From assembly GCA_963844855.1 (NCBI GenBank), contig CAWJQP010000071.1:186001-250000 (forward strand): DNA of 64,000 bases, read 5' to 3'. Source of the DNA: DASQDN01 sp963844855. GTDB taxonomy: Bacteria > Acidobacteriota > Terriglobia > Bryobacterales > Bryobacteraceae. The position numbers were made by a program, and so were the translations under genes. Below are positions 43,395 to 52,661 of this stretch, in pieces. The stretch's first letter is position 1, and the number at the start of each line of letters is the position of its first letter. The notes beneath the pieces are model-generated. The model did no database searches. It saw only the letters and a list, made by a program, of their open reading frames with translations, and had not been told where the DNA came from.

Positions 43395-44597
43395 CTAGCC
43401 AATAGTAAATTGCTCTTTCGGATCTCGCGTTGGAGCGCCCTTATAAGCCACATTCAGAAGGGCTGGAGCGACTAAGGTCGTAGCCACTGCCATAAACACA
43501 ACCACAGCATAGATCGGCTCTTCAATCACCTTCATGCTCAAGCCGAGTTGAGCAACCACCATACCTACTTCGCCTCGTGGCACCATGCCGCAGCCGATGC
43601 GAATCATATCCTTGGCCCCGAGACGAATTGCGCCCACTCCGCAACCAATGAGCTTCGACAAAACCGCCGCAATCAAGATCACAATAGCCAGAATCAGCAA
43701 GCGCTGATCCGCAAATGCGGCGACGTCGAGGTGCAAGCCGATGCCGGCGAGAAAGAATGGGACAAGCATCTCAGTAATTCCATGGGTCAAATCGTGCACG
43801 CGATGGCTGACTGACTCGGACAGGGCGATACCCGCCAGGAACGCCCCAATGATGGCGGCAACACCGGCATAGATCGCCAGCACTGACAGTGCAAACATAA
43901 GCACCAGCGCCACGTTAAACTGAGCCTCGCTGGACTTCATGCGCGACTCGGCTCGCGGAACAAACCTCTGCATTGCTGTCGTGCCCCACTTGGCAACGAT
44001 GATGGTGAATCCAATTGCCGCCACCGCTGTTGCTAAGATCTCGAACACGCGCACTTGCCCTCGGGCTGCGCTGCTCACGATTGCCAGAACGATTAGTCCG
44101 AGAATGTCATCAATGACCGCTGCGCCCAGAATGATCTTCGAGCTCTGCAGATGCAGCAGGCCTTTCGCAGCCAGCACTTGCGCAGTGATGCCAACACTCG
44201 TCGCGACCATTGCGGCGCCAACAAAGAAAGACTCGACTTGCGGGTAGCCCCAAGCCTGCATGATGCTCCAGCCGAGGCCCATCGGAGCGAGCACACCGAG
44301 CACTGCAACCATTACGGCGGTCCCACCCACCTGCATCAATTCGGAGGCCTTCACCTCGAGACCCACTCGGAATAGCAGAAACATGACTCCCAGTTCGGAG
44401 AGTGCCGTTAGAACTTCATTTGGCTGAATCCAACCGAGTACACTTGGACCGACAATCGCGCCTGCGAGTATTTCCCCTACAATTGCGGGCTGTCTCAATC
44501 TTTCGAAGATCTCGCCGAAGAGCTTGGCAGCGCCGAACACGATCAGCATCGCAAGCGGGATTGATACCGCGTGCGCGTCAATCGCAAGAAGGGCCAT
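43395..44597 (-). CDS. Cation:proton antiporter, CPA2/KefB type
   Basis: A 400-residue membrane protein with about 12 helices. It shows GEIFERLRQPAIVGEILAGA at the first helix pair, GVMFLLFRVGLEVKASEL, and the later GMVPRGEVGMVVAQLGL, all typical of CPA2 antiporters. No RCK/TrkA nucleotide-binding domain is attached, so it is the transport domain alone. It exchanges Na+ or K+ for H+. It starts 19 bases after treY, which fits osmotic stress together with trehalose synthesis. Confidence 0.88.
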   Translation of the reverse strand: MALLAIDAHAVSIPLAMLIVFGAAKLFGEIFERLRQPAIVGEILAGAIVGPSVLGWIQPNEVLTALSELGVMFLLFRVGLEVKASELMQVGGTAVMVAVLGVLAPMGLGWSIMQAWGYPQVESFFVGAAMVATSVGITAQVLAAKGLLHLQSSKIILGAAVIDDILGLIVLAIVSSAARGQVRVFEILATAVAAIGFTIIVAKWGTTAMQRFVPRAESRMKSSEAQFNVALVLMFALSVLAIYAGVAAIIGAFLAGIALSESVSHRVHDLTHGITEMLVPFFLAGIGLHLDVAAFADQRLLILAIVILIAAVLSKLIGCGVGAIRLGAKDMIRIGCGMVPRGEVGMVVAQLGLSMKVIEEPIYAVVVFMAVATTLVAPALLNVAYKGAPTRDPKEQFTIG

Positions 44598-44616
44598 GGC
44601 GTCAGTCTAGCGGATG

Positions 44617-47316
44617 TTAACGGCTGCTCAGCAGTGCGACCGGAAACTGCTCGAGCACACGCGACATTTGTATTTGTCCACCGCCTACCAACAGATTCTG
44701 CCCGGTGATCACGTTCTTCCAGCGCGTAGGAAATCCTTCCGGAAGAACGATAGCCGAGTCGAGCCATGCTCGGATTCCAAGTGGGGGGCGGGTAGTAACG
44801 GAGAGCTGGGTGGCGAACCTTGGAACTACCGCGATTGCTAGCCTCTGACGAGAGCGTCTGGCATACGCAAACGCATTCTGCGCACGTTTTCCAATCACTT
44901 CGATTGGCACATAATCGCCTGTTACAAAAAGCTCGCCGTTGCCTTTTCGAAAACCAAGAAGCTTTTCGGTGAGGAACACCTTGATTCGACCATCCTGCCA
45001 GTTATCGAGAAGGTCGCGTGGCTTCCAACGGAAGTCTGTTAGCGGCGCGAACTCCGCTGGCCGGCGATTGTCGGGATCGACCAAGCTGAAATCCCAGTCA
45101 ATCGTGCCGCGGTAAAAATCGGGTATGCCAGGGGCGGTGACCTTCAGCAATAGTTGCGACAGCGAATTTATTGCGCCGTAGAACGACGTGCGCTCACAGA
45201 AGCGCTGGAAGTTTGATTGAAAGTTACGATCGTCGAAGAGCACGTCAATGTAGGTTTGAAGATCGGACTCGTGCTCGGTGTTTGGATGCGTCCAGCTCGT
45301 GTAGGTACGCGCTTCACGACTGGCTTTGACGACGTACTCCTTCATGCGGCGGCGAAACTCGTCGACTCCGTCCGTATTCAAAGGCCACGCGCCTAGAAGT
45401 GTCTGAAAGAGGAAGTACGCTTCATTCGAATCCACACCTGATCGCTGATTGGCAAGCCATCTGCTCCAGCGGTTCACGTTACGGGCCCATTCGCCTGGTA
45501 TCTCCGACAGAACATTGATCCGGGCCCGGACGTCTTCACTTCGCTTCGTATCATGGGTCGAAGTGGCGTTCATTGTTTGGGGAGATCGCAGCTGACGTCG
45601 GCTGAGGAAGCTATGCATCTGCTCCGCTGACACCGGCGTATGCAATGCGCCCACATCGTTCATCGAAATCAGCCGATTGTAGACATACATGGCTGAGTCC
45701 TCAACACCCTTCGCCATGACGGGCCCGCTGAGCTGTTGCCATCGCTGGGTGAACTCAAGCCAATCGATGCGCCCCTGTTCCGTCATCCATTTCTTGAAGC
45801 GCAACGTCAGCACACGCTCCACGAAATCAAACACTTGTGGATCGATTGTAGAATTCCTTCGTCGCGCCTCATCGCAGGCTTCGAGGATGTGTGCCATGTC
45901 CCGGTTGTTCGGCTCGAGTGAATCGATATAGGTGCGATATACGGGCATGGACGCTGTGATCTCACTGATGGCCTTCGTAATGTCTCGGGTGCTCAGATCC
46001 CGGGCGTTGCGGTCTGCTTCAGCAAGCACTGCGAGGTGGGCTCCCAGGTCCTGCATCTCTCCTGAAAACAGCGCTCCAATCACTCGGTTCTTTCGCTCGT
46101 AAGCAACATCCCCGAAACTCTTATCGGATCCGACCACAGTGCGATACAAGCGGTCGAGCTTTTCGAGCCCCGACGGCTCAACAAATAGAGAATTCAAATG
46201 ACCCAGGAAATCGTATCCCGTTGTGCCTTGGACCGGCCATTCGTCGGGAAGTTCCTCGTCCCCAGCTAGAATCTTCTCGACGACGACGTATACGTCACTC
46301 GGCAAGCGCTTCTGATACCCGAGCGGATCCGCTAGCCCATCGATATGGTCGATGCGAAGTCCATCGGCCTTGCCGCTGCTCACCAACTCTAAAACAAGCT
46401 TGTGTCCGGCTTCAAACACCGCCGGATCTTCGACTCGCATACCGATCAAGTCGGATATATCGAAGAAGCGTCTATAGTTGATCCGTTCCGTCGCCACTCT
46501 CCAGAAGGCTATTCGATAAGGCTGTTTCTGAATCAACGCATCGAGGCATTCTGGTGATTCGTTGATCTGCCCGAGCCGACGGTCGACATGATTGCGCACC
46601 TCTGAATATTCGAGGACTAGATTATGAAGGCGCTGTTTTAGATGATGCGTCTCCCGGGATCGCTGATCAATGGCGTCCCACGCCGCGGAAGTGGCTGAGG
46701 GCAGACGCTGCAAGGATTCCATTACTGCGCCGAAATCGCCGATAGCGGATATAGATTCGTTCCCCGACGACGGCTCGAGAATGTCCACGTAGCTATCCGG
46801 CGCTATGGGCAATTTGTGCGCGTAGTAGTTCAGAAAGAAGCCGCCATCCTCGTAAGAAAGCCGCAACTCGCCCCGGTCCAACACACGCCCGTACGTATCC
46901 CCTAGGATGGGAAGAAAGATCTTCTCATTCAGTGGATCACGCCCCGATGACCAGTTGATTCCGAAATACGAGGCATATCGCGATGCAGGACCATTCTCGA
47001 GAACATCCATCCACCATGCGTTCTCCGGGCTTGCCGCCATGTGATTTGGAACGATATCGATGATCAGCCCCATCCCTCGGTCACGAAGGGAATTCACCAG
47101 AGCTTCAAAGTCTTCCGTCGAACCAAGTTCGGGATTGAGGCGATTGGGATCGACTACATCATAGCCGTGAGTGGATCCGGATCGCGCCGCGAAGATCGGC
47201 GACGCATACAAGTGACTAATGCCTAATCGGTCAAGGTGGGGAACCAGAGCGGTCGCGTTGGAAAAACGAAAATCCCGATTGAACTGGACCCGGTATGTCG
47301 ACACCGGTATTCGCAT
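44617..47316 (-). CDS. treY: Malto-oligosyltrehalose synthase
   Basis: The open frame begins at 47373, but ATG 47316 (MRIPVSTYRVQFNRDF) is the family start and lies 2 bases after the preceding stop: 899 residues. GH13 regions are seen as ASPIFAARSGSTHGYDVVD, IIDIVPNHMA, DGLRIDHIDGLADP (nucleophile Asp) and YVVVEKILAGDEELP (acid/base Glu). It converts the reducing end of maltodextrin to a trehalose unit; TreZ, which then releases trehalose, is not in the window. It probably works with the adjacent GH57 gene on glycogen-derived chains. Confidence 0.94.
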   Translation of the reverse strand: MRIPVSTYRVQFNRDFRFSNATALVPHLDRLGISHLYASPIFAARSGSTHGYDVVDPNRLNPELGSTEDFEALVNSLRDRGMGLIIDIVPNHMAASPENAWWMDVLENGPASRYASYFGINWSSGRDPLNEKIFLPILGDTYGRVLDRGELRLSYEDGGFFLNYYAHKLPIAPDSYVDILEPSSGNESISAIGDFGAVMESLQRLPSATSAAWDAIDQRSRETHHLKQRLHNLVLEYSEVRNHVDRRLGQINESPECLDALIQKQPYRIAFWRVATERINYRRFFDISDLIGMRVEDPAVFEAGHKLVLELVSSGKADGLRIDHIDGLADPLGYQKRLPSDVYVVVEKILAGDEELPDEWPVQGTTGYDFLGHLNSLFVEPSGLEKLDRLYRTVVGSDKSFGDVAYERKNRVIGALFSGEMQDLGAHLAVLAEADRNARDLSTRDITKAISEITASMPVYRTYIDSLEPNNRDMAHILEACDEARRRNSTIDPQVFDFVERVLTLRFKKWMTEQGRIDWLEFTQRWQQLSGPVMAKGVEDSAMYVYNRLISMNDVGALHTPVSAEQMHSFLSRRQLRSPQTMNATSTHDTKRSEDVRARINVLSEIPGEWARNVNRWSRWLANQRSGVDSNEAYFLFQTLLGAWPLNTDGVDEFRRRMKEYVVKASREARTYTSWTHPNTEHESDLQTYIDVLFDDRNFQSNFQRFCERTSFYGAINSLSQLLLKVTAPGIPDFYRGTIDWDFSLVDPDNRRPAEFAPLTDFRWKPRDLLDNWQDGRIKVFLTEKLLGFRKGNGELFVTGDYVPIEVIGKRAQNAFAYARRSRQRLAIAVVPRFATQLSVTTRPPLGIRAWLDSAIVLPEGFPTRWKNVITGQNLLVGGGQIQMSRVLEQFPVALLSSR

Positions 47317-47318
47317 CG

Positions 47319-49808
47319 TCAATCGATTCGCAACGAAAGTTTCTGTGCCAGGACTCGGAAGTTCTCCACCCATGCGCGAGCATCTTCCTCAGACTCAGCT
47401 TTGTCCATCATCCACGGGTAGATTTCCCGTCGTAGATCGTAAGCGACATTTTGAACCGCCCATAGAGTGACCGTAAATGGCAGTTGCTCGGTGAGCTCGA
47501 TGGCAGCTCGCAGACTTGCAAGCTCGTTCGGGTCAGCAGGGTTATCTCGAATGCGCTCAGCGATTCGCTCGATTGTTTTCCGTAATGTGTATTCGAGCGT
47601 AGTCGCATCGAGATCCACCGATCCAAGCCGTACTTCTTCGAGCAGGCTCTGAATGCGCGGGATGTCCAGTTCGTCGGAGAAAGCCCGGCGGAGGTGACTA
47701 TTCAGCGCATACTCGGCGGTTGTACGAAATGCTTTGGGAAGCGGAGTCTTCAGATCGGTAAGGAATCGCATCAATGGCGCTTGATGCTCGTAAAGCTGGC
47801 GGTAGGCCGTCTCTGCCTCATCGAGGGACGAAATCAGAATACGGCTCAAAATGTTTCGCTGTTCATCGCGGAAGAGTGATTTCAGTGAGTAGGTTTCGGT
47901 CCCGAAACCGCGATCAAAGGCTCGAATAACGTCCGGAATGTCGGCGCGAGAAAAGGCCGCCATCGATTCCGACACCAGCTCTCTCGTAATCGGCATTCTT
48001 CGGTATCGCTCTCACACCGCCATGCAGATTATGATCGCCGAAGTGCAGTACGCCAAAAGCAAGTTCGCCTGTGTCAAGCGTAATTTCCGATGTGAACGAT
48101 GCGCGTCCGATCACCATCTTCAGCTTACCCGCATCAGCCGTTCTGAAGTCCTTTTTACGGACTGTATAACAGTTCACACGCGTCTCATCAGCATACGAAT
48201 TGAAAACTGAGCTGATCGCATAATGGGCGCCGACTTTCAACAGATCGACCACCGTCGGCTTGACCAGACGTTCATAGATGTGCGCGCCGTCGTGTAACTC
48301 CGGGATGTTGCTCTTGGCGCGCGCAAGCTTCTGTGTAAAGCGATTGTCCAGTGAATCTTCGAGGGAATCTTCCGAGGGCGGAAACCCCTTTCCGGCATAC
48401 AGGAACGATGTTTGGACACCATTAAAAACTTCCTGAGCCAACTGAACGACACGCCCAGCATACTGGATCACCTGCACAGTCTCGATGCCCGATAACTCAT
48501 CGAAGAACCAGCCGCAACTCGTGTACATCAACATCGCGTGCCTTTGCAATTCGAGCAGCTTCCAAATCGTCGACCTGCTCGGCTGGCGTCAGCACACGCT
48601 TACGATGACGCTCGAGAAACGCGGCGCGCACGTCGGGCGAGCGGTCGAGCATGACATGAACGTAGTCGTTGCGCGCTTGCCCAGGCATCGTGAACGATAT
48701 TGCTCGATGCGTGGCCTCGATACTGGGGCGCCACTTCATCGCGAAGCCAGTCGAGCGCTTCACGCAGCGGAGCGCGCCATTCCTGATTCCAACCTCCGTG
48801 CCCGCCGGAGTTACAACCGCAGTTTTCTCTCCAGCGACCGACGCCATGGGCGCAACTCCACGCCGTGTTCTCGTATATTTCTGCTTCATGCTGGGCGGGG
48901 AACTTCTCGAGAAACTCGCCGTAGTTCGTGAGCTTGGCGAGACCTTTTTCTTCGATGTGATGAAGCGCATACGAGAGCGCCATCTCGCCATATCGATGAT
49001 GATGCCCATAGCTTTCCCCGTCAGTGGCGATATGCGCGAGTTCGGTCCCAGTCGCGCTCATCGGAGTAGGCATTGAGCAACCGGCTGGCAAACACCTCGC
49101 CGTTGTTGAGCAGACCCTCAAATGCCACCGCTCGCGAAATCGGACCATCGTAGAAGAAAATTGCAATCTTCTTTCCCGATGGAGTAGTGCAATTGTAGGC
49201 GACGGGTCGGATCGATGCGGCCGCCGGTTACATCGATCCAATCAGCGTCGCCGATCTTGCGGAACCGACTCGCCTGATGCGGAGCGAGGATCGTGAACTT
49301 AATACCCAGCTCCGCCATGATGTCGAGAGATTCGAGGTCCACGGCGGTCTCCGGCAGCCACATGCCTTCCGGCATCCGACCGAAACGAAAGCGAAAATCC
49401 TCAATGCCCCAGTAGATCTGACGTGTACTTGTCGCGGGCATTGGCCAGCGGCATGATCATGTGGTTGTAGCATTGCGCAATTGCCGATCCGTGTCCGGAG
49501 AAATGCTCACGGCTGTCGATGTCCGCATCCACGATCATCTCGTGAAGTCCGGGCGCTTTCTCCTTCGCCCAAGCGAGCAGCGTCGGACCATAGTTGAAGC
49601 TGATCCGGCTGTAATTGTTTACGATCTGGAGAATGCGGCCTTCACTATCAAGAATGCGTGTGGCCGCGTTGGGCGCGTAGCATTCTGCGGTGATGCGCTC
49701 GTTCCAGTCGTGATAAGGATAGGCCGAGTCCTGTAATTCAATAGCTTCCAGCCACGGGTTCTCACGCGGCGGTTGATAGAAATGTCCGTGTATGCAGAGA
49801 TATCTCAT
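47319..49808 (-). pseudogene. GH57 family glycoside hydrolase with DUF3536, several frameshifts
   Basis: Similarity runs from ATG 49808 (MRYLCIHGHFYQPPRENPWL, the GH57 start motif) through RMPEGMWLPETAVDLE (probable nucleophile Glu), IATDGESYGHHHRYGE and SCAHGVGRW, into the DUF3536 part (LMYTSCGWFFDELSGIETVQ) and to 47319. The reading frame changes about six times, near 49420, 49200, 49055, 48690, 48560 and 48000, while protein similarity is unbroken. GH57 enzymes are alpha-amylases, branching enzymes or 4-alpha-glucanotransferases; which applies is not clear. It overlaps the aroA stop by 4 bases and precedes treY. Confidence 0.75.
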
Positions 49809-51106
49809 TGCGTAATCGATCGCAGTGTGTCGTAGAACTCAGGATATGAGACCGACGCCGCTTCTGCGTTGTCGATAACGCATTCCCCGTCGGCGGCTAA
49901 GGCCGCTACCGAAAAAGCCATAGCGATACGGTGATCGCCGAAAGAATCGAGTTTGGCAGCACGGAATCGCTGCTTCCCGGGAATATGGAAACCATCAGGT
50001 GTCTCTTCCATAGACACACCCATGCGCCGAAAGTTTTCAGCGACTGTTGCAATTCGATCCGTTTCTTTAACGCGCAACTCGGAAGCGTCGCGGACAGTCA
50101 GACCTTCCTCGCTCATTGCGCCAAGCACTGCGAGTACTGGAATCTCATCGATCAGGGCGGCAGTCAGCTCCTTTTCGATGAGCCCTCCCCGAATCGCGCC
50201 TGTTTTCACGTCAAGTGAGCCGACGAGTTCGCCGCCGATCTGCTCGATTTTGGGGATTCGAATCTCAGCGCCGACCCCCACCAGAAAGTCGATCAGCGAG
50301 GCGCGTGTGGGGTTCAATCCCACGGCGCGAAGCGAGACATTGGAGTTCGGTACGATCATCGCCGCAACCAGATAGAAAGCTGCCGACGAAAGGTCTCCAG
50401 GAACCAATAGCTCGCGGCCTTTCAGAGTCGGCTTACCTTCTACGCTGATGACACCCTTACGTGTCGTGACGTCAGCCCCAAATTCTCGCAGAGCGAGTTC
50501 GGTATGATCGCGCGTGCGAATTGACTCGCGAACTGTTGTCGTACCATCTGCATACAGTCCCGCAAACAAGATGCAACTCTTTACTTGCGCGCTGGCTACA
50601 GGGAGCGTGTAGTCGATCGCCCGCAACGGACCTCCGCTGATTTCGAGCGGCGGGAAACGACCATCCGTAGCCTGGATGTTTGCTCCCATCTCAGCAAGCG
50701 GCGTCATAATACGGCCCATGGGCCGCTTAGACAGGGATTCGTCGCCACCTATGCGAGTCTGGAACGGTTGAGCGGCCAGTATGCCCGAAAGCATTCGGAT
50801 CGTGGACCCGGAGTTTCCGGCATCGAGCGTCTCGGTGGGGGCCTGCAATCCGTTGAGTCCACACCCTTGGATCTCGACGGTGTTTTGCTTCTTCGTCCAC
50901 TCAACGCCGAGAGACCGCAGGCAAGCGAGCGTCGACTGGCAGTCCGCCCCACTCGAATAATTATGCAGATGAGAAGAACCCTCCGCGATTGCAGAGAGCA
51001 TGGCGTAACGATGAGAAACAGACTTGTCGCCCGGAAGCAGAACTTCGCCCGATAAGCGACGGGCCGGTGATATGCGTTGTTCCAAAGATCTATGGTAACG
51101 GATCAC
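49805..51106 (-). CDS. aroA: 3-phosphoshikimate 1-carboxyvinyltransferase (EPSP synthase)
   Basis: A 433-residue enzyme with LPGDKSVSHRYAML (PEP and shikimate binding), DAGNSGSTIRML, RPMGRIMTPLAEMGA, DEIPVLAVLGAM and SFGDHRIAMAF near the C-terminus. It makes EPSP for chorismate and aromatic amino acids. Start and stop overlap the flanking genes by 4 bases each, so it sits in a tightly coupled leftward operon with unrelated functions. Confidence 0.95.
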   Translation of the reverse strand: MIRYHRSLEQRISPARRLSGEVLLPGDKSVSHRYAMLSAIAEGSSHLHNYSSGADCQSTLACLRSLGVEWTKKQNTVEIQGCGLNGLQAPTETLDAGNSGSTIRMLSGILAAQPFQTRIGGDESLSKRPMGRIMTPLAEMGANIQATDGRFPPLEISGGPLRAIDYTLPVASAQVKSCILFAGLYADGTTTVRESIRTRDHTELALREFGADVTTRKGVISVEGKPTLKGRELLVPGDLSSAAFYLVAAMIVPNSNVSLRAVGLNPTRASLIDFLVGVGAEIRIPKIEQIGGELVGSLDVKTGAIRGGLIEKELTAALIDEIPVLAVLGAMSEEGLTVRDASELRVKETDRIATVAENFRRMGVSMEETPDGFHIPGKQRFRAAKLDSFGDHRIAMAFSVAALAADGECVIDNAEAASVSYPEFYDTLRSITQ

Positions 51107-51495
51107 TCTATTGCGAGCGGCTCAACGTTATTGGCCTTCACATCGCGCCCTGCTCCGTCTTCGAAACTCAGGCGGACATAGACAGCTCTGGGTGGTAATC
51201 TCATTTGGGCGTGAAACTCTGCTTGCTCGCCGGGTTCAATCGACTCGGGGTCCGATCCACCTTTTTGCGTCGTAACGGCCCGCTTATCAGAATCAAGGAC
51301 GTCCACGATCACGACAAGCTTCTCCGCGGGTCGCTCTCCTGTGTTCTTCAATCTGCAATCGATTACGAGCAACGCTTGATCCCGCTGCGCAGTTACTTCG
51401 GTTACGTCGAGTTCGGGAGGCTTGAGCTGCGGAGCCTTCTTACCCTGATAGGCCACCAGAACGGTTGTCAGGAAAACCAGAAGAACCGATCGCAT
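51103..51495 (-). CDS. Secreted beta-sandwich protein (FxLYD-like), function unknown
   Basis: A 130-residue protein from ATG 51495, with an AGG about 7 bases upstream; a TTG two codons earlier is possible. A signal peptide (MRSVLLVFLTTVLVAYQG) precedes a single beta-sandwich domain in which ALLVIDCRLKNTGERPAEKLVVIVDVLD resembles FxLYD-type domains. It may be surface-exposed or periplasmic. The stop overlaps the aroA start by 4 bases. No specific role can be given. Confidence 0.65.
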   Translation of the reverse strand: MRSVLLVFLTTVLVAYQGKKAPQLKPPELDVTEVTAQRDQALLVIDCRLKNTGERPAEKLVVIVDVLDSDKRAVTTQKGGSDPESIEPGEQAEFHAQMRLPPRAVYVRLSFEDGAGRDVKANNVEPLAIE

Positions 51496-51524
51496 AGTCA
51501 ACCTACAGGCTACAATAAGTTGAG

Positions 51525-51773
51525 ATGCGAAACCGGCGAGCTGAACTGATTTGTGTGATTGGGCTGTCGTTGATCACTTCAGCCTGCTATAACAACCCCG
51601 ATGTCAGCGCACGCCCACCGGGAAGTGGCTCGCACGTGACTCACGCCAAGCCACAAGTCGGCCCAGGTACAACGGCCGGCGGATCCACAGCGGGTCCTCA
51701 GCCTGTCGTAGCCAAAGATCACTCGAAGGCTCCAGCGCAGCCTAAGCCCACAACTCCTGAGCACAAGCATTAA
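51525..51773 (+). CDS. Small lipoprotein, Pro/His-rich
   Basis: An 82-residue protein whose signal peptide ends in a lipobox (LSLITSAC, Cys21). The mature part is low complexity, rich in Pro, Gly, Thr and His, and ends PTTPEHKH. It is divergent from the secreted protein gene at 51495, with 29 bases between starts. No family recognised. Confidence 0.6.
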   Translation: MRNRRAELICVIGLSLITSACYNNPDVSARPPGSGSHVTHAKPQVGPGTTAGGSTAGPQPVVAKDHSKAPAQPKPTTPEHKH

Positions 51774-51810
51774 CTTCTCAGTTTTGCCTAGAACGCTTAG
51801 GACACATAAA

Positions 51811-51840
51811 CAAAAAGCCGGGCGTTGTTAAACGCCCGGC
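51811..51840 (-). terminator. Intrinsic terminator of the small RNA
   Basis: A perfect 10-base-pair GC-rich stem (GCCGGGCGTT at 51817-51826 with AACGCCCGGC at 51831-51840, loop GTTA) is followed on the minus strand by five U residues from AAAAA at 51812-51816. There is no T-tract on the plus side, so it acts leftward. Confidence 0.88.
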
Positions 51841-51978
51841 GAGGAGCACCCACAGATCGCTCGGAGGGGCGACTGTGGTAGTGGAGGAGCCGTTTAGGTG
51901 GAGCGAGCCGTCGCCGAAACTCAGACGTGCGCTCTCACCTCTTAAGAGTGCAGAGAACTCCCTTTCTAGAAAATGATG
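51811..51978 (-). ncRNA. Unassigned structured small RNA, about 165 nt
   Basis: A leftward transcript is bounded by its own promoter (51985-52012) and intrinsic terminator (51811-51840), with no convincing open frame inside. Two strong internal hairpins are visible. One, at 51896-51940, pairs AGGTG, GAGCG and GTC with GAC, CGCTC and CACCT around an internal loop. The other, at 51850-51878, pairs CCACAG and TCGC with GCGA and CTGTGG. A palindrome CTCTTAAGAG (51939-51948) lies near the 5' side. I do not recognise 6S, SRP, tmRNA or a known riboswitch, and the end downstream of the RNA is not a gene start, so a trans-acting RNA is more likely than a leader. Confidence 0.6.
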
Positions 51979-51984
51979 TACCCT

Positions 51985-52012
51985 AGTATATCGATTTGTA
52001 CCGATTTGACAA
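51985..52012 (-). promoter_or_regulatory. Sigma-70 promoter of the small RNA
   Basis: On the minus strand TTGTCA (52007-52012) and TATACT (51985-51990) are spaced by 16 bases. It lies just downstream of the argA-like stop codon at 52062, so the RNA is transcribed independently of the arginine operon. Confidence 0.7.
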
Positions 52013-52061
52013 GGGCCAGACGTTATTTTGTAACAGCTGACGTAATTTTCAGCGGGATACG

Positions 52062-52661
52062 TCAGCTCCGAAGGATCGGTAACTGAATGAAATCAAGGGT
52101 GGATGCACTGTCCACGATCGGGTCATGGCGCAAATCTGCGGGAACCAGATACTTGATCACCGCAATTTCATCGCATTGCTGAAACTTGGGGCAACGGAGG
52201 CAATCCTTCCAAGCCTTTAACGGAAGCGCTCCTCGCTCTACCTCGTGGAACCCAACCCTCTCAAAAAATCCTGGGGCATAAGTGAAGGCGAAAATGGAAT
52301 GAAGCTGATACTCCATCGCCTCCAGTTCTAACGCTTCGACAATCGCGCGCCCGATTCCCCGGCTCTTAATCGCTGGATCCACAGCGAGAGATCGGATCTC
52401 GCCACTGGTGGGCGAGTAAAAATGCAGGGCGCCGCAACCCACAAGCCTATCGCCGGAAAAAGCCAACGTGAAATCTCGGATATTCTCCGACATCTCGAAC
52501 TCAGTCCGTGGCAACATGATGCCTTTGGCGGCATAGCCGTTTATCAGATCGAGGAGCGGGCGGATATCCGGCATCGACGCCTTCCGCGTTACCAGTTCAT
52601 GGCCAGCTACCATTTCCGGTGTCCTGGATGTAGCGTAATCCAAAGCAATTGCATTACGCAC
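52062..52661 (-). CDS. GNAT acetyltransferase, probable short-form N-acetylglutamate synthase
   Basis: The frame is open from 52748, but GTG 52661 is preferred: it overlaps the argB stop by 8 bases and has GGAGGAGG just upstream. The 199-residue GNAT has the acetyl-CoA motif VDPAIKSRGIGRAIVEAL and FTYAPGFFERVGFHEVE. It resembles the short ArgA-type enzymes, such as that of mycobacteria, which lack the kinase-like domain. The C-terminal LRCPKFQQCDEIAVIKYL adds a Cys pair. As the third gene of an argC-argB unit, synthesis of N-acetylglutamate is the natural role. Confidence 0.8.
   Translation of the reverse strand: MRNAIALDYATSRTPEMVAGHELVTRKASMPDIRPLLDLINGYAAKGIMLPRTEFEMSENIRDFTLAFSGDRLVGCGALHFYSPTSGEIRSLAVDPAIKSRGIGRAIVEALELEAMEYQLHSIFAFTYAPGFFERVGFHEVERGALPLKAWKDCLRCPKFQQCDEIAVIKYLVPADLRHDPIVDSASTLDFIQLPILRS

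Noticed and set aside
51811..51978. Small RNA interpreted as a leader or riboswitch of the plus-strand lipoprotein
   Set aside because: Promoter and T-tract orientation are both leftward, and no gene begins downstream in that direction.
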